The notes under the pieces were generated by a model. It saw only the letters and a list, made by a program, of their open reading frames with translations. It did no database searches and was not told where the DNA came from. Positions 10,040 through 21,885 of a stretch of DNA of 64,000 bases are shown in pieces. Source of the stretch: Phytophthora sp. 'mugwort' (Eukaryota > Oomycota > Peronosporomycetes > Peronosporales > Peronosporaceae); assembly GCA_033558025.1 (NCBI GenBank), contig JAUCEF010000007.1:10168001-10232000 (forward strand), read 5' to 3'. The stretch's first letter is position 1, and the number at the start of each line of letters is the position of its first letter. The translations under genes were made by a program, and so were the position numbers.

Positions 10040-12570
10040 ATGGCGGGATCCGATAGTTCCGAGGAAGACGAGCCCATCGCGGCGCCCCCTGTACGCCTCA
10101 TTCTGTAGCTCTCTGTGCTCTCTAAATGCCACTACTAATAGAGTCTTGTGTGCTCTTACGCGCTCTAAAGAAGGCGTGGATGGATGAGGACGCGGACGAA
10201 GAAGAGGAGGACGCCGACCTGAGCCAGCTGCAGCGCCAGCGCTCGCCCAAGTTTCAGCGCTGCGTGGCCGCGGTGAAGAAGGACCAATGGAATGCCGACG
10301 CTTGGATCGCGCTCATGAATGAAGTGCAGCTACTGCCGATCGCCGAGGCGCGAGAGCATTACGAGGCCTTCCTCGATCAGTTCCCCACCTCGGGAAGGTG
10401 GTGGAAGCTCTACGCTGAGCACGAGTTGCGGGAGAAACAGTACGACCGTGTGCAGGAGATTATCAAGAAGTCGCTCATGCAGCTGCGATGTCCCAATGTG
10501 GACCTCTGGCGCTTTTACCTCGACTTCACAAAGGTCGTTAAACTAGACGTGGCAGTGGACTCGAAGGACGTGACCGCCATCGCAACGTCCAGGCAGCTCA
10601 TGGTGGACGCCTTCGAGCTTGCAATTGAAAGAGTGGGGGGTTCTATTCATGCAGCGCCCATCTGGCAGATGTATTTGACCTTTGTACAGGAGGAACAGGA
10701 CCCGCAGGCCTTTCTTAACGTGAGGAAGCTCTATCATCGCATGGTCATGGTGCCACTTAATGGTATGGAAACTATCTGGAGAGACTATGAAAAGTTCGAG
10801 AGGGCTATTCCGAACAATGAGGCGCTGGCTCAGAACTTCTTCAAGGTCTTTCGACCCAAGTTTGATGCCGCGCGTGCAGTACTGAGAGACCGCAAAAAAC
10901 TATACGACCAGGTGAACACCAACACGTTGGCAGTTCCTGCAACGAGCTCGAGAGCTGATGCAGCGGATATGGCCAACTGGCAAAAGATTCTCGCACTGGA
11001 GATGGCGAATCCCGAGAGACTGGACGCACTGCGACTCAAGTCGCGCATGCGCTACACGCTCGAGCTCTTCGTGAGCGTGAAGCGGCATTATCCCGAGGCC
11101 TGGTACCAGTACGCTTCCTACGAGAACCAAGCCAACGATCCTGATGCAGCAACGAGTGTATTTGAACGTGCGATTGAAGCTCTTCCGGACTCGAGCTACC
11201 TGTACTTCGCATTTGCTGACCACCACGAACTTCGTGGAGAAATCCCCGCTGCCAAAGCCATTTACGAAAAGTTACTTAAGGATCAGGTGTCGGCGCTAGC
11301 ATATGTCACGTACCAGCGTTTTGCTCGCCGTGCGTACGGCGCAAAGGGGTTAACTGAGGCCCGCGCGGTCTTCAAGAGAGCACGCAAAGATGAGCGTGAA
11401 GGAGCGTGCACCTATCATGTCTTTGCTGCTTCAGGTAAGAATAAGCAAAACTATCCTACAATTGGTCCGCTGAGTTTTATTTTACTTGATTTTTGACGCG
11501 TCTATGGTTGTCTTTTCCGTAGCATTGTTGGAGTTCTACAGCGACAACTCTGAAGCCGGAAAAGACATTGCACTTAAGATCTTTGAACTGGGCTTGAAGA
11601 AATGCATTCAGGAGCCTGCCTACGTACTGTGCTATCTGGATTTCCTCGGCCATCTGAATGATGACAACAGTAAATTCTTCAGAATGTTTTTTTTAATTTT
11701 ATCTGAATGGAGTCTGACGAGAGTATAATTCATGGTCTGGTGGCAGATATGCGGTCTTTGTTTGAAAAGGTGCTGTCGGTCATGCCTTCAGAGGTATCAC
11801 GACCGATTTGGGATCGATACGTTGAGTTTGAGCACACGATGGTGGCCAGCGGTGGTGATCTTGCTACTGTGGCAAAAGTGGAAGCTCGACGGGCAATGGC
11901 ATTCCCAGACGAACCTTTTGTGGAAATGAAAGGTCTACTGAGCATTGCTCACCGATACTCCTTCCTGGACTTGCGGCCACCAACGAGTTGTGACCAGAGT
12001 TTCCTTGACATGTATCGCTCTTCGTCTCGTGGTGGATCGTCTGGAGTTAGTCGTGATGTTGGAGGCGACGACGGACAAGGAATGGGAGGCACAGGCCTGG
12101 GAGGTGGCTTCGGTCTTGATATGGAAAGGTGCGTGAACTGGTCAAGAGTTTGTCTACACGTTGTCCATGTCGTTTTATTTTATTTATTTGACTTGATGTT
12201 GTATGTGTGTACATACAGACAAATTCCTGGTCCTCCGCTGCCCGATTTCTTGAAGGAGTTTGCGAGTATGCTGCCGTTGAACCTGCCCTGGAACGGCCCA
12301 ATCGCTGATGTTGAACACATCTTCCGCGCTATGCTACTCGTTGACTTCCCTCCTCGTTCGCGCATCGAGCAGATAGCGCAACAGCAGCAAAAACAAATGC
12401 AGCAACAACTAGCGCTTCAGCACCAACAACAGCTTCAACAACAAGCCGCTGAGGCCGAAAGAAATAGTGCGTTTGGCGATGATGACAGCGCCTCGGGGGT
12501 GGTAAGCAAGCGACCGGCGCACGACATTTTCCGCTCGCGTCAAAAGCAAAAGCTGTCCAAACTCGGATAG
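10040..12570 (+). CDS. CSTF3: Cleavage stimulation factor subunit 3 (CstF-77/Rna14)
   Basis: Core subunit of the mRNA 3'-end processing complex, bridging CPSF and the RNA-binding CstF subunit in the nucleus. Five exons fit: 10040-10090, 10171-11434, 11523-11669, 11747-12128 and 12219-12570, giving 731 residues against about 717 for the human protein. Splice joints keep frame (AAPP to KAWMDED; FAAS to ALLEFYSD; DDN to NMRSLFEKVL; DMER to QIPGPPLP). The N-terminus is acidic. HAT repeats follow from about residue 50 (WNADAWIALMNE, TSGRWWKLYAEHELREKQYD, YPEAWYQYASYENQ, SYLYFAFADHHELRGE), then the Suf domain with NNMRSLFEKVLS and PIWDRYVEFE. The C-terminus has PLPDFLKEFASMLP and a Gln-rich run encoded at about 12370-12450. 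I considered the Clf1/CRNKL1 HAT family, but the Suf-type C-terminus favours CSTF3. Confidence 0.88.
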
Positions 12571-12636
12571 TTTAGGTGCGATAAGTAGAGAACGATACAG
12601 TAGTCGGAACCCGCTGCAAATATCACGTAGAACGCC

Positions 12637-15600
12637 TTAGCTCTTGTATGACTTCTTTTGCTTCTTGTAGTTCACGACAATGGTCGGAAATCCCAAGTCC
12701 TCGTTGTCCTGGAGTTCAACAGCGGATTTTTTTCTTCCAGCAAGAACAGACATAGCCGAGCTCTGCATGCGGTTGGCTGTGGCTGTTGAGGAAGACTTCA
12801 CAACAAACCCATCAGCTCCATCGTCCTCTTCTTCAGACAGTGATTCGTCATCGAGTTCATCCTGTTCCTCGTCATTTTCGAGATCGGTCTCGTCATCGTC
12901 GTCGATCGACACAGCAGGACGCCAATCTTTAAGAAGCGTAGCCGTGAGTTCTTCTGCCTGGAGAGTCCGACATGCAGAGACCAGTTTGTCATCGCTTAGC
13001 ATCACATCTCGATGTTCATAGTCACTCCAAGCATTGTCTGCAGCTTCCCAGTCGGCCTTTGCCGTTTCCAGAGCAATGTTATTCACGGCACTGTTCAATA
13101 CACCCACACCATATCATTCATTACGACAATTAAGTAACAATACTAAAAAATAAATACGGTCAAGTACAACCCAACTATGAAATGGTTGCGTACCTTTGAT
13201 CTTGCAAAAAGTCCTCAAGCTCTTGGATGCCGTGAGAAAAGAATGGCAGCAGCTTGGCCTCGGTCTTTGAGATCCACCGGCGCGTCTTGTACTTTTTCCC
13301 GTACGTCTTGGCCAGCAACTCGTTGGCCCACCCTCCTTTTCGGCGACTAGTTCCATTTCGCTGCATTTTCAACACGACACGCTCCTGGAACGTACATGTC
13401 ACCGTCTCCATCGTAGCTCCCATGGCATCAGCAGCACCAAAGAGGACGCTCAAATGCCTCAACGCGCCTGTGTTATCCTCCAGACTTTGCTCCACACGCC
13501 AAGCAATACACTTCGTTATGATAGACTTTGCAGTGCGAGTTGCAAAAGCTCCTCCCCGCAATACCAGCAAATTCGTCTTCATCGGTAGGTTAAATCCACA
13601 AACTTCAGCCTGTGCGAACACGCGTAGAGCACTTTCAAACACGTGCATGGCCCGGCAATAATCCAAGAATGGATTAAAATCAACTAGGCCGTGAGAACTT
13701 GGTTTCCTCGGCGCTGCCCGATACAGTGCAGCGATGGCGCATAGCACAACTGCTTCGATGAAATATGGCAATGACTCGTTTGTCAGGCTTTTCAACCCAA
13801 GGTGTTCTCCATCTACAACCACCGCGAGCTCATCCTGACGACGTTTTTCTACCAAATCATCTTCAGATTCATCTTCGCTTTCTTCGATACTTGCTGAGCG
13901 TTTCTTGTGATTCCTTTTGTCCTCACGTGGTACAGTAGCAGCAATGAGGACGTGCATTTCCTCAAGATACTGAGCCAGCAAGAATGACCCTGCTGATGCA
14001 GAGGTCGAATACGCCCATGAACCAACCACGAGGTACGAAATATGGCGCCATTTCAACGAAGGGCATCGGTATGTTGCCAGTGAACACACGTGACCATTAC
14101 TCGGTGACACGACAGCGTTGGCCAAAGCCCTTAACGGGAGACCATTAAAGAATTTTCCAGTATCACTTTCAAATTGATTTGGAGTCGGGAGTGACGGGAA
14201 CGTTTGGTGCAGTAAAGCTCGGCACAATTGACTAATCAGCGGACTTTTCCTTGTGTTCATCACGAGAGAGATTAGAGCATCAGTAACCAGACAAACAAGC
14301 GTTGGATCCTATCATTGATACAAACACGACAGTTAACGCGACGTCAATAAAGATGAAACATATCACGGGTCGACTTACCGTCAATTCAAGGCATTGCCTT
14401 GCCAGAAATCGGAAGAATGTCTCGTTGCATCCGTGTGGGTTATCACAGCGAGACAAATCATCGTCGGGGCTGGCACCAGTTGCAAGAAGCTCCATCATGT
14501 TGGCCGTCCAACTCGAGTCTCCCGCCGCATTGGCAATACGACACTCTTCTAATATGACAATAAAGGAGTCGTAGATGCACGCCAGGCTGTACGCCATCAG
14601 ATTTCTGGTCGTAGTATCAGCACTTGCATCTTCTATCGAATCAGTCTCAAAATCTCCGTCCATGACGCTATCAAATTGATTAAATTCTTCATTGCTGATT
14701 GCGTGACTGAGTTCCGCCGCACGACGGCATAACCACTTCACTGTCCGGCGTCCTTCACTCCTCGAAACGAGCCATCTATGATTCCCACCAGTACGCGACG
14801 CGACGTCACCATTATCCAACCCCGAAGAAGTTACAGCATTGGACTGCAAGTGTCGACCAAATACTTGCAGCAATTCCAGCTCATGGGGCAGCGACAGTGG
14901 TGGATTCAAAAACCTTTTCCACTGTCCTTCAAACACCAAGCAGACGACGCGAAAGTCCAAGCCGAACAACGAGGCCCGTGGGAGTTCTCCCTGAACTCGA
15001 CGAAGTTGACCGTTGAGCATTTGCTCTACGATTGATCCCTCCAGCAACAGCCATTGCAACTCTTGCGTCTGTGTGTCCGTGTCATCAAGACGATCTAACT
15101 GGGCCTGGATGCTGCGTTTTTGACCAGCTACTATCCGCTCCAGTTGATCACGTTGCTCCAGGCAGATCCGCAACCGAGCTGCCATTCGTGAATAATGCTT
15201 CATGCAGTCGCGTTTCGATTTTGAGTTCACGATCATTGATGAGTACTGCTCAGCTGCAAAGTTCGTAGACGCCACTGTTATGTCGAGAGCACAGACTAGA
15301 TTCCAGATAACATTGTTCAATGTGAAAGATTCTACTGACCCACACGTTCGAGTATCCAGTCCCAGTTTATAAGCTGAAGGAAACAAAAACGCAGCATCCA
15401 CAATTTCACTTTGTTCAGCTGGAGGTGCAAATTCCAGATAGCAATAGAAAAGTTCCCGCAGGAGGCAGATTTTCATCAGGTATTCTTGCTCCGTTAGTCG
15501 TCTCGGTGCTTCACGTTCGTGGGTATCCATGGCATTGAATACGGAAGAAGGAGTGCCAAAGCGCATTTTAAGCACAAACTCCGTCGCATCCACAACCAGA

Positions 15601-17626
15601 GGAGTCGTTAATCCTTCTTGGTTAGCAATCGTGGTTTTTGTCGCATCTTCGAATGCAATGACAACGCTATTGTCATTTTTCGTTCGTTGAAGAATCTGCT
15701 CGCGCGGTGTCCACGACAAACTTTTCTTCCGGAAAACCTGAGAGATAGCGGAGGTTAGCAGAGCCCGCTCTTGTTCCAACGCGGAAGATTCGCGTGTCCG
15801 ACTCATTTCATCCCGTACAAAGCGCATCACATGCAACAACGTCTCGTCACGATTCGCAGAAGTTAACAGACGCAGCATCCAGTTCGCCAATGATTTCCGG
15901 TCTCGAGAATCCACGACAACCTGGTTCTTGAGCAAATTCCCCGTAAGGAAAACCGCCATGAGCTGTTTAACCTCGACTGCCCCGGCGCGAGTTTGAAATG
16001 ACCGACCGCTTTGAAGCCGAAATGATTGCTGGTCGTGAGCTCCCACTCGAGATACTAATTGTTTCTGAATAGTGATCATGAGCAGAGAATAAATACCTCG
16101 TTCTTTCTTCGTCAGTAACGCCATCGTCAAGCAAAGAAGATCAAGAATGTGTGACGGGTACTTTCCATCAACAGTGGATTCCGTTGTAGCAGAAGCGATT
16201 CCATGCAGATGGTCGAGGAATAAATGGGATGACGAAGCCAGCGCCTCGGCATCTCTCCGTGCCAGTTCAGAAAAGCGCAGAGCAATTACTTCGGCAACAT
16301 TCCAACACAGAGCACTGCGAGTACGTTGCACCGAGTTCGCGTTGCCAAGAAGCAGCAATTTCTTCGGTTGGCTGGCAATTGTCAATAAAAGAACCAAGGC
16401 CTGTTAAAAAGTAAGTGATAATTTGTAGTATCAGCAAATAAAATCATGCATAGTCATAACACGATTAACAACTTGTCTTACCTCCTCGTGCACAGTGCTC
16501 CTAGTCTCGATGAGAATGATTAGAGAGTCAACAGAACTGGCAATGAGATTTAAAGCCAACGCCGATTGCGTTGATGCGCGAAAACAAACCGCGAGTAAAC
16601 AGCTACAAAAGCGGACAAAGGATGGGAGCAAGTGTGCCCATTCCGGTCTCACCAGCATCGCAGCAGCTTCACGCATCATTTTGCCGTGCAATCGACCACT
16701 TTGCGCAATAGAAGTTGTCGTCCTTACAGCAAGCTACAGAAAAAACAATAAAAGCAAAAAAGCGTGAGTAAGTTTTGGTTTTTTCATATATTTTCATGAA
16801 CTTTACCTCATTTTCTGCAGACTTGCCCATCACAAACGTCAATAGGACGATATCAAATGTGGTCAAGGGATCAACATGTCGGATTAGGCGAAGCAGCGCA
16901 GTTAGCGCCACCGATCCAGCCGTCGCATAACGACCAATAACTTCCATCGTGAGCGAGAGCGTTCCCGACTGGATGCGGTTGCACTCAGTTCGCAGTCGTG
17001 CAGTCGTCTTTGGAGCCGACGACTTTGTCATTATCTCCAGCAAACTCTGCACCACCGCTGGGATATCCTCCTCCACCGCCGCATCCAGCAACGACTGCGT
17101 TGCTTCCACTACCGTGTTCCTCTCGTTATTGTCTAGGGGCATCTCAGCCAGCGAGCCGAGCACAGGTACCAGAAGTGATCGGTCGGTCGCCAGCAGCTCT
17201 AGAAATGCCTGCACCACCAGTTGCACGCATTCCTTCGACTGATACGTCAACTATGTAGTCAATTAAATGGCACAGTTCGTCTATTAGTACAGATATTCCA
17301 GGACCCTTTTGGTCAAATCAACCTCGCACCTTAGGCAAATGATGGATCAACAGCACACGATGCTCACAGAACAATAACAGTGACAAAATCTCCTCCGTCA
17401 GCTCCCGCGTGGGCGCCACGTAGTTGCCTAAAAGCCGCAGCAGCGCGTTAACGTCGTCGCCTGAGTCGTCGGAGCCGCCAGTGCGCAGCCGCTCCAGTAC
17501 CAGATGTGCCGTCTCCACGCGCTTTAGGCTGCTCTCAGTGCGTAGTAGCCGCCGGCATATGTCCAGCGCCTGGGCCACGTCCCCCTCGACCACCAGCTCG
17601 CGGTGCGTCTCGACCGACGTCGCCAT
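12637..17626 (-). CDS. FANCI: Fanconi anaemia group I protein
   Basis: FANCI pairs with FANCD2 as the clamp that is mono-ubiquitinated during DNA interstrand crosslink repair. I join six exons on the minus strand: 17626-17330, 17250-16807, 16733-16482, 16400-14379, 14308-13194 and 13090-12637, about 1,527 residues (human about 1,328). Joints keep frame (HLPK to LTYQSKE; SAENE to LAVRTTT; VHEE to ALVLLLT; LELT to DPTLVCLV; LQDQ-S to AVNNIAL). Evidence for the family: the long helical repeat protein opens with segments such as PVLGSLAEMPLDNNERN and EEDIPAVVQSLLEIMTK, followed by SGRLHGKMMREAAAMLV, all typical of the FANCI N-terminal solenoid. The last exon encodes a strongly acidic tail (about residues 1420-1470) before a basic end. 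Start 17626 (MATSVETHREL) is preferred over an in-frame ATG 10 codons upstream. FANCD2 is not in this window. Confidence 0.75.
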
Positions 17627-17907
17627 TATTATTGTGGCAACTATTGATCTTTTCAAACTGCCATTTTTTAAATTAGGTTTATGGGCGCGCGGTGAATTTT
17701 ATCAGTTCAAATCCAAATGTCGCGCTCAGATTCCCATTCAGAATCTAAATTTGATCCAGCCGTTTCAAAACCACAAGGCTAATTTTAGCCTGGGCTCACT
17801 TGGCTCACCTCGGTCGGGGGGCTGGCGACACCAGGTCACCCACCACCTGCCACTTCGCAATCGCAGCAGCTCCGCTCCAGTCTGCACAGCTCCCAGCCAA
17901 TTGCCCA
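17627..17907. promoter_or_regulatory. Divergent promoter interval, FANCI and repeat protein
   Basis: 281 bp between two divergent start codons. It must hold both 5' ends. A frame open upstream of 17908 reaches back to 17800, but it reads as ordinary untranslated sequence. No TATA box is evident. Confidence 0.4.
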
Positions 17908-20900
17908 ATGGCACAGGAGACGGAGGCCACGGCCACCACTTTCGAAGCGTCAACGCTCGAGTCGCCGAGCCCCAAGCGCCGCAACCGCAAGAAAGGCCGG
18001 CGCGGTTCAACGGCCGGCGGAGACGACGACGGTGACGAGCACGAGACGACGGCGGCCGTATTGCCCTGTGTGTCGTCCATGGACGATGCAGCCACCGCTG
18101 ACCTCATTTCGCTGCCGTCGCCCGTGGCCGCAGTGACGTCAACTAGTGCCGACGTGTTCGCGACGCTGGAGTCGACGCCGATGGAGCAGGCGATGCAAGA
18201 GTTGACGCTGATGCAGACAACGGACACGATGGCGATGGGCCCTCAGGCAGAGACGACCGTGAAGGAGGACGGAATACTAAAGCTGTCGATGCATCCATCC
18301 AGCGGACGACTGCCGGTGACGCCGCCTCCGACGCCCGAACCGTTCTTGGTGCATTCGCCTGAGAAAGAGCAGTCAAAGGTGGTGCCCATGTCCTCAGACG
18401 TCCACCAGCTGTTGCAGACAGTTGTCGAGACGCCGACAGAAGTTGAAGTGACGATAGACATGACGCTGACCCAAACGCGCGTTGAAGAGACTTGTGCAGC
18501 TGCAGTACAAGACAAAGGAGAGACAGCGATCGAAGGAGAGTCAATGCCTGTGAGTGCAGATGAGGTTGTTACGGTCGAGACGGTGAAGACGGTGGAAGAG
18601 AATGAGCTGGTTCCGGACACTGTGATGGAACAGGAGGCGTCGACGCTGAGCAGCTCGCTAGCTGACATGAGGCTGGGCAACGGAGCGGGGTCATACAACG
18701 AGTCAGTCGTTGCAATAACGGACGTCGATAGTGAGCAACCAATACCCGTCCCAGATGATAATGTGGCGCTGCCTTCGTCTCCTACGGCTAACGTCGATGC
18801 GAGTTCAATTTCAGCTACGACGGAGGCTCCAGTGCCTTCTCGAGTCGCCGAGATTGGCCTACCAACGACTCTCGCAGAACCCTTAATGATGCATGAGGCA
18901 GCTCCTGTCGAGACTCCAGCTGCAACTGAGTCAGCTCCTGCTGAGATTCCAACGGCGCTTGAACCGATTCCAGCAAAGACTTCAAAGTCAGTCGAACAGG
19001 CCAATCCGGTACTGCAAAACCAGGAGAGCAAGACGTTGTCAGAATCGTTGCAGTCTCCTCGCCGCAACAAAAGAAAAGGAGACTCCCCAGAACCAAAGCC
19101 CCACAGCATTCCAGTTACGACATCGAGAGTCTTTCCTAAGCCCCATCCGAGCAAAGCTGCTGCTGCTTCAACAACATCAGTTGAAAGTGCTGTGGCTTCG
19201 AAGCAAGTAACAGCGAAGGACTCGTCGCTGGAGTCACAACCGCAAGCACGCCCAGCCAAACGCAAGGGCGAGTCTGAGATTAAACCTCCGCCAGCCCCTA
19301 CCACAACGACAGCGGTCACGAAGGAAATCCGTCCAAAGCGCTTGATTGCGCGGTCGAACTCGAGGTCTACGCTGAATAAAGCGAGTTCTGACCCGGTACA
19401 GAAGCCGGTGGCAGCGCAAGATAATAGAAAGGAGTCCATAATGAATCCTACAGCAAGCAGTATGGCGAGAGCTACCGCAGCTGAGGCCCGTAAAGCCTTG
19501 CTCACGACTGCTGCAGCCAAGAAGGTCGCCGTGCGCAATCCGATGAGGACCAAGTTCCTGACAAAATCTGTCGTCTCTGTGTCTAACCCTCCTTCTGCTC
19601 AGGATAAGTCTCTCGTAGAACCTCCAGCCCTCGATACTATCGAGGATATTGATGACAGCCAGCGAAATGTCAAGCGGCGACTAAATGCAACAGAGGCTGA
19701 AGCCGCGAGTAAGCGTTTGTATGAAGATGCCAAGGAGGCAAAGGCACGAAAAGATGCTCGGCGTGCCGAGTTACAGGAGACATACACCTTTGCACCGCTA
19801 GTCAACAACTTTAAGCGACGTGCGATACCTGGAGATACAGAGGGGGATCCAAGCCAAGACCATTTCAGTCGCTTACATGCCCAAGCCAAGAACCTGCTAG
19901 AAAAGAAGCGAGAGCTTCAGCAACAACATGAACGAGACGGATGTACTTTTACTCCCTCAATCTCTGCACGAGCCAAACGTTTGGCTCAGCCAAGTTCTGG
20001 CCCTCGGTACGAAAACCTTTATAAACATGCCCAAGAGATTAAGCAGAAACGCGAGGAAAAACTATTGGAGAAGGCGAAAACAACAGAGGAACAATGTCCC
20101 TTTAAACCCAAGATCACGGCTTCCAAGTCACCAGTGAAGACGAAACCTCTATACGACTCGGAGCGCGACAAACAAAAGCGATTAGCTCTCGAGCAGAAAA
20201 AGATTCAAGCAGAAATGAGCGAGTGCACTTTCAAACCCAAGGTTTCTGCCAAGCGGTTTAAGCCCAAGACTGAGGGTCCAGTAGACTCTATCGCCGACGC
20301 AGTGACGGGCGCGAACCCTTACAATCGTCTTTATCAAGCAAGTATTGAACGGACGGAGCGACTTCAAAAGCTTCGCCAAGAACGCGACGAGGAAGAAAAA
20401 GCACAGGCACCATTTCAGCCAAAGATCACTGCTCGGTCGCGAGTGCTGAAGGCTAAAGGCAAGACAAAGGAACCTTTCCACAAGCGTCTGTATAATAAAG
20501 ACTACCTGAAGAGACTGGATACCGAACGAGAGCAACGACGTCTGGAAGAGGAACAGCAGTTTACGTTCAAGGTACGACGCTCGAACTGAAGGGCTAAGAT
20601 GAGTTGTATCTTTACGTGGTGTTTACTGTTGTTTATTGTGATGCAGCCAGAGATCAATGAACCCCCTGAAGAGATCAAGGCTAAAGTTAATGAGCGAGCT
20701 AGTCCTCGGAAGACTATTTTCGAGGTTCGTCAAATCTAAAATGCACGTTGCATGCACCTTTGTTGTGTTGCTTATCTTTTATTTTATCAATGGCTTCTTG
20801 TCTGTAGCGCTTATACGACGAGAAAGAAAAAATGAAGGAAAAGATCGAAATGGGCGAAGAGCTGAGGCTTCAAAAGGAGATGGCGGAGTGCACATTCCGA

Positions 20901-21610
20901 CCGCTGATTGAAGTAGATGGCGTCCAGAGTAATGGCGAGCCAGCCCCTCCCGTCTGGGAGAGACTTACGAGTTACGACAAGGCTCAGGTGATTGACGAGC
21001 GCGAGAAGCTCAAGGAGCAGCTGGAAATGCAAGAGTGCACGTTCAAGCCTGAGGTCAAGTCACCTGATGCGCTCATGATGAAGAGGAGTCCGTCATTCAA
21101 CGTCTTCGACCGACTAAGTGGCAGTAACTCACCGTTCGACCCGACTCGAGCAAGCTTTATCACGACACGTCCGAACAGCTCCCCAGCGCGACAGAGTCCC
21201 GATGTAAGTGTTTGAACCATAGGAGTTTTAGCTAAAATGCTGCTCATTTGTTCAAGGAATCTGACGTCGTGGCATGTTCACAATTACTATAGACAAAAAA
21301 TGAATCGATTGGACGGATTGTCAAGCTGACAAAGTCCCCGATACCTACAGAAAGGAAGAAGCCAAGCCGGACTTACTCCAGCAGCCAGCCTTCTAGTGTG
21401 AACAAGCCACCAATGAAGAGATCCACATCGTTTTCTGCAGCCTCGTCCCTCACGATATCAACGGCTGACGTCCTCTCCAGCCTCGTCGGTGGATCGCGCC
21501 AACCCGAAGCAGTTATTACTCCTGACAGGGTTGCCACCCAGCCCCTGTCTGTTACAGAAAACTACGAGTCCTGGTCGACCGAGCTGGATGCAAAATTGCG
21601 TCATCTATAA
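17908..21610 (+). CDS. Protein with eight CTFxPKI-type repeats
   Basis: Four exons fit: 17908-20571, 20647-20724, 20808-21203 and 21293-21610, about 1,151 residues. Residues 1-600 are low-complexity Ala/Thr/Pro/Glu sequence without a recognisable fold. From about 620 a motif of the form (C)(T/P)FxPxI recurs: TFAPLV, CTFTPSI, CPFKPKI, CTFKPKV, APFQPKI, FTFKPEI, CTFRPLI and CTFKPEV near residues 626, 678, 729, 772, 834, 884, 940 and 989, spaced about 50 apart and separated by charged helical stretches (NLYKHAQEIKQKREEKLLEK). The FTFK/PEI copy is split exactly by intron 1, which supports the splice model. Similar repeats occur in protist proteins linked to the cytoskeleton or flagellum, so such a role is a guess. 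The C-terminus is Ser-rich. Confidence 0.75.
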
Positions 21611-21885
21611 CAGCGAGTAAGAAGACCCCATTACTTAAAATAAAATATTTTAATGCCAGAGAAACGATTAATTCATGACCGATCCAAGAAAGGGAAGTCA
21701 CTGTTTGCTTTCAATTATTTGTACAAGGTAAGGCTTTAAAATCGCATTTTGTTGCTTAATTACCGCAGCCGCTATAGAATTCACGTCACTTCCAAAGCAA
21801 GATTTGCAGTAGCAGCACCTAGGTTTAGTGCGAGGAGTTTCCAGCTCTACGTTTCGCAGCGATTGTCAACGGGCCCAAATTGCGA

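Noticed and set aside
18243..19553. 436-codon open frame on the minus strand
   Set aside because: It lies wholly opposite the low-complexity region of the CTFxPKI-repeat gene. Composition is Ser/Thr/Val-rich and no domain is visible; the skewed codon use of the real gene explains it.
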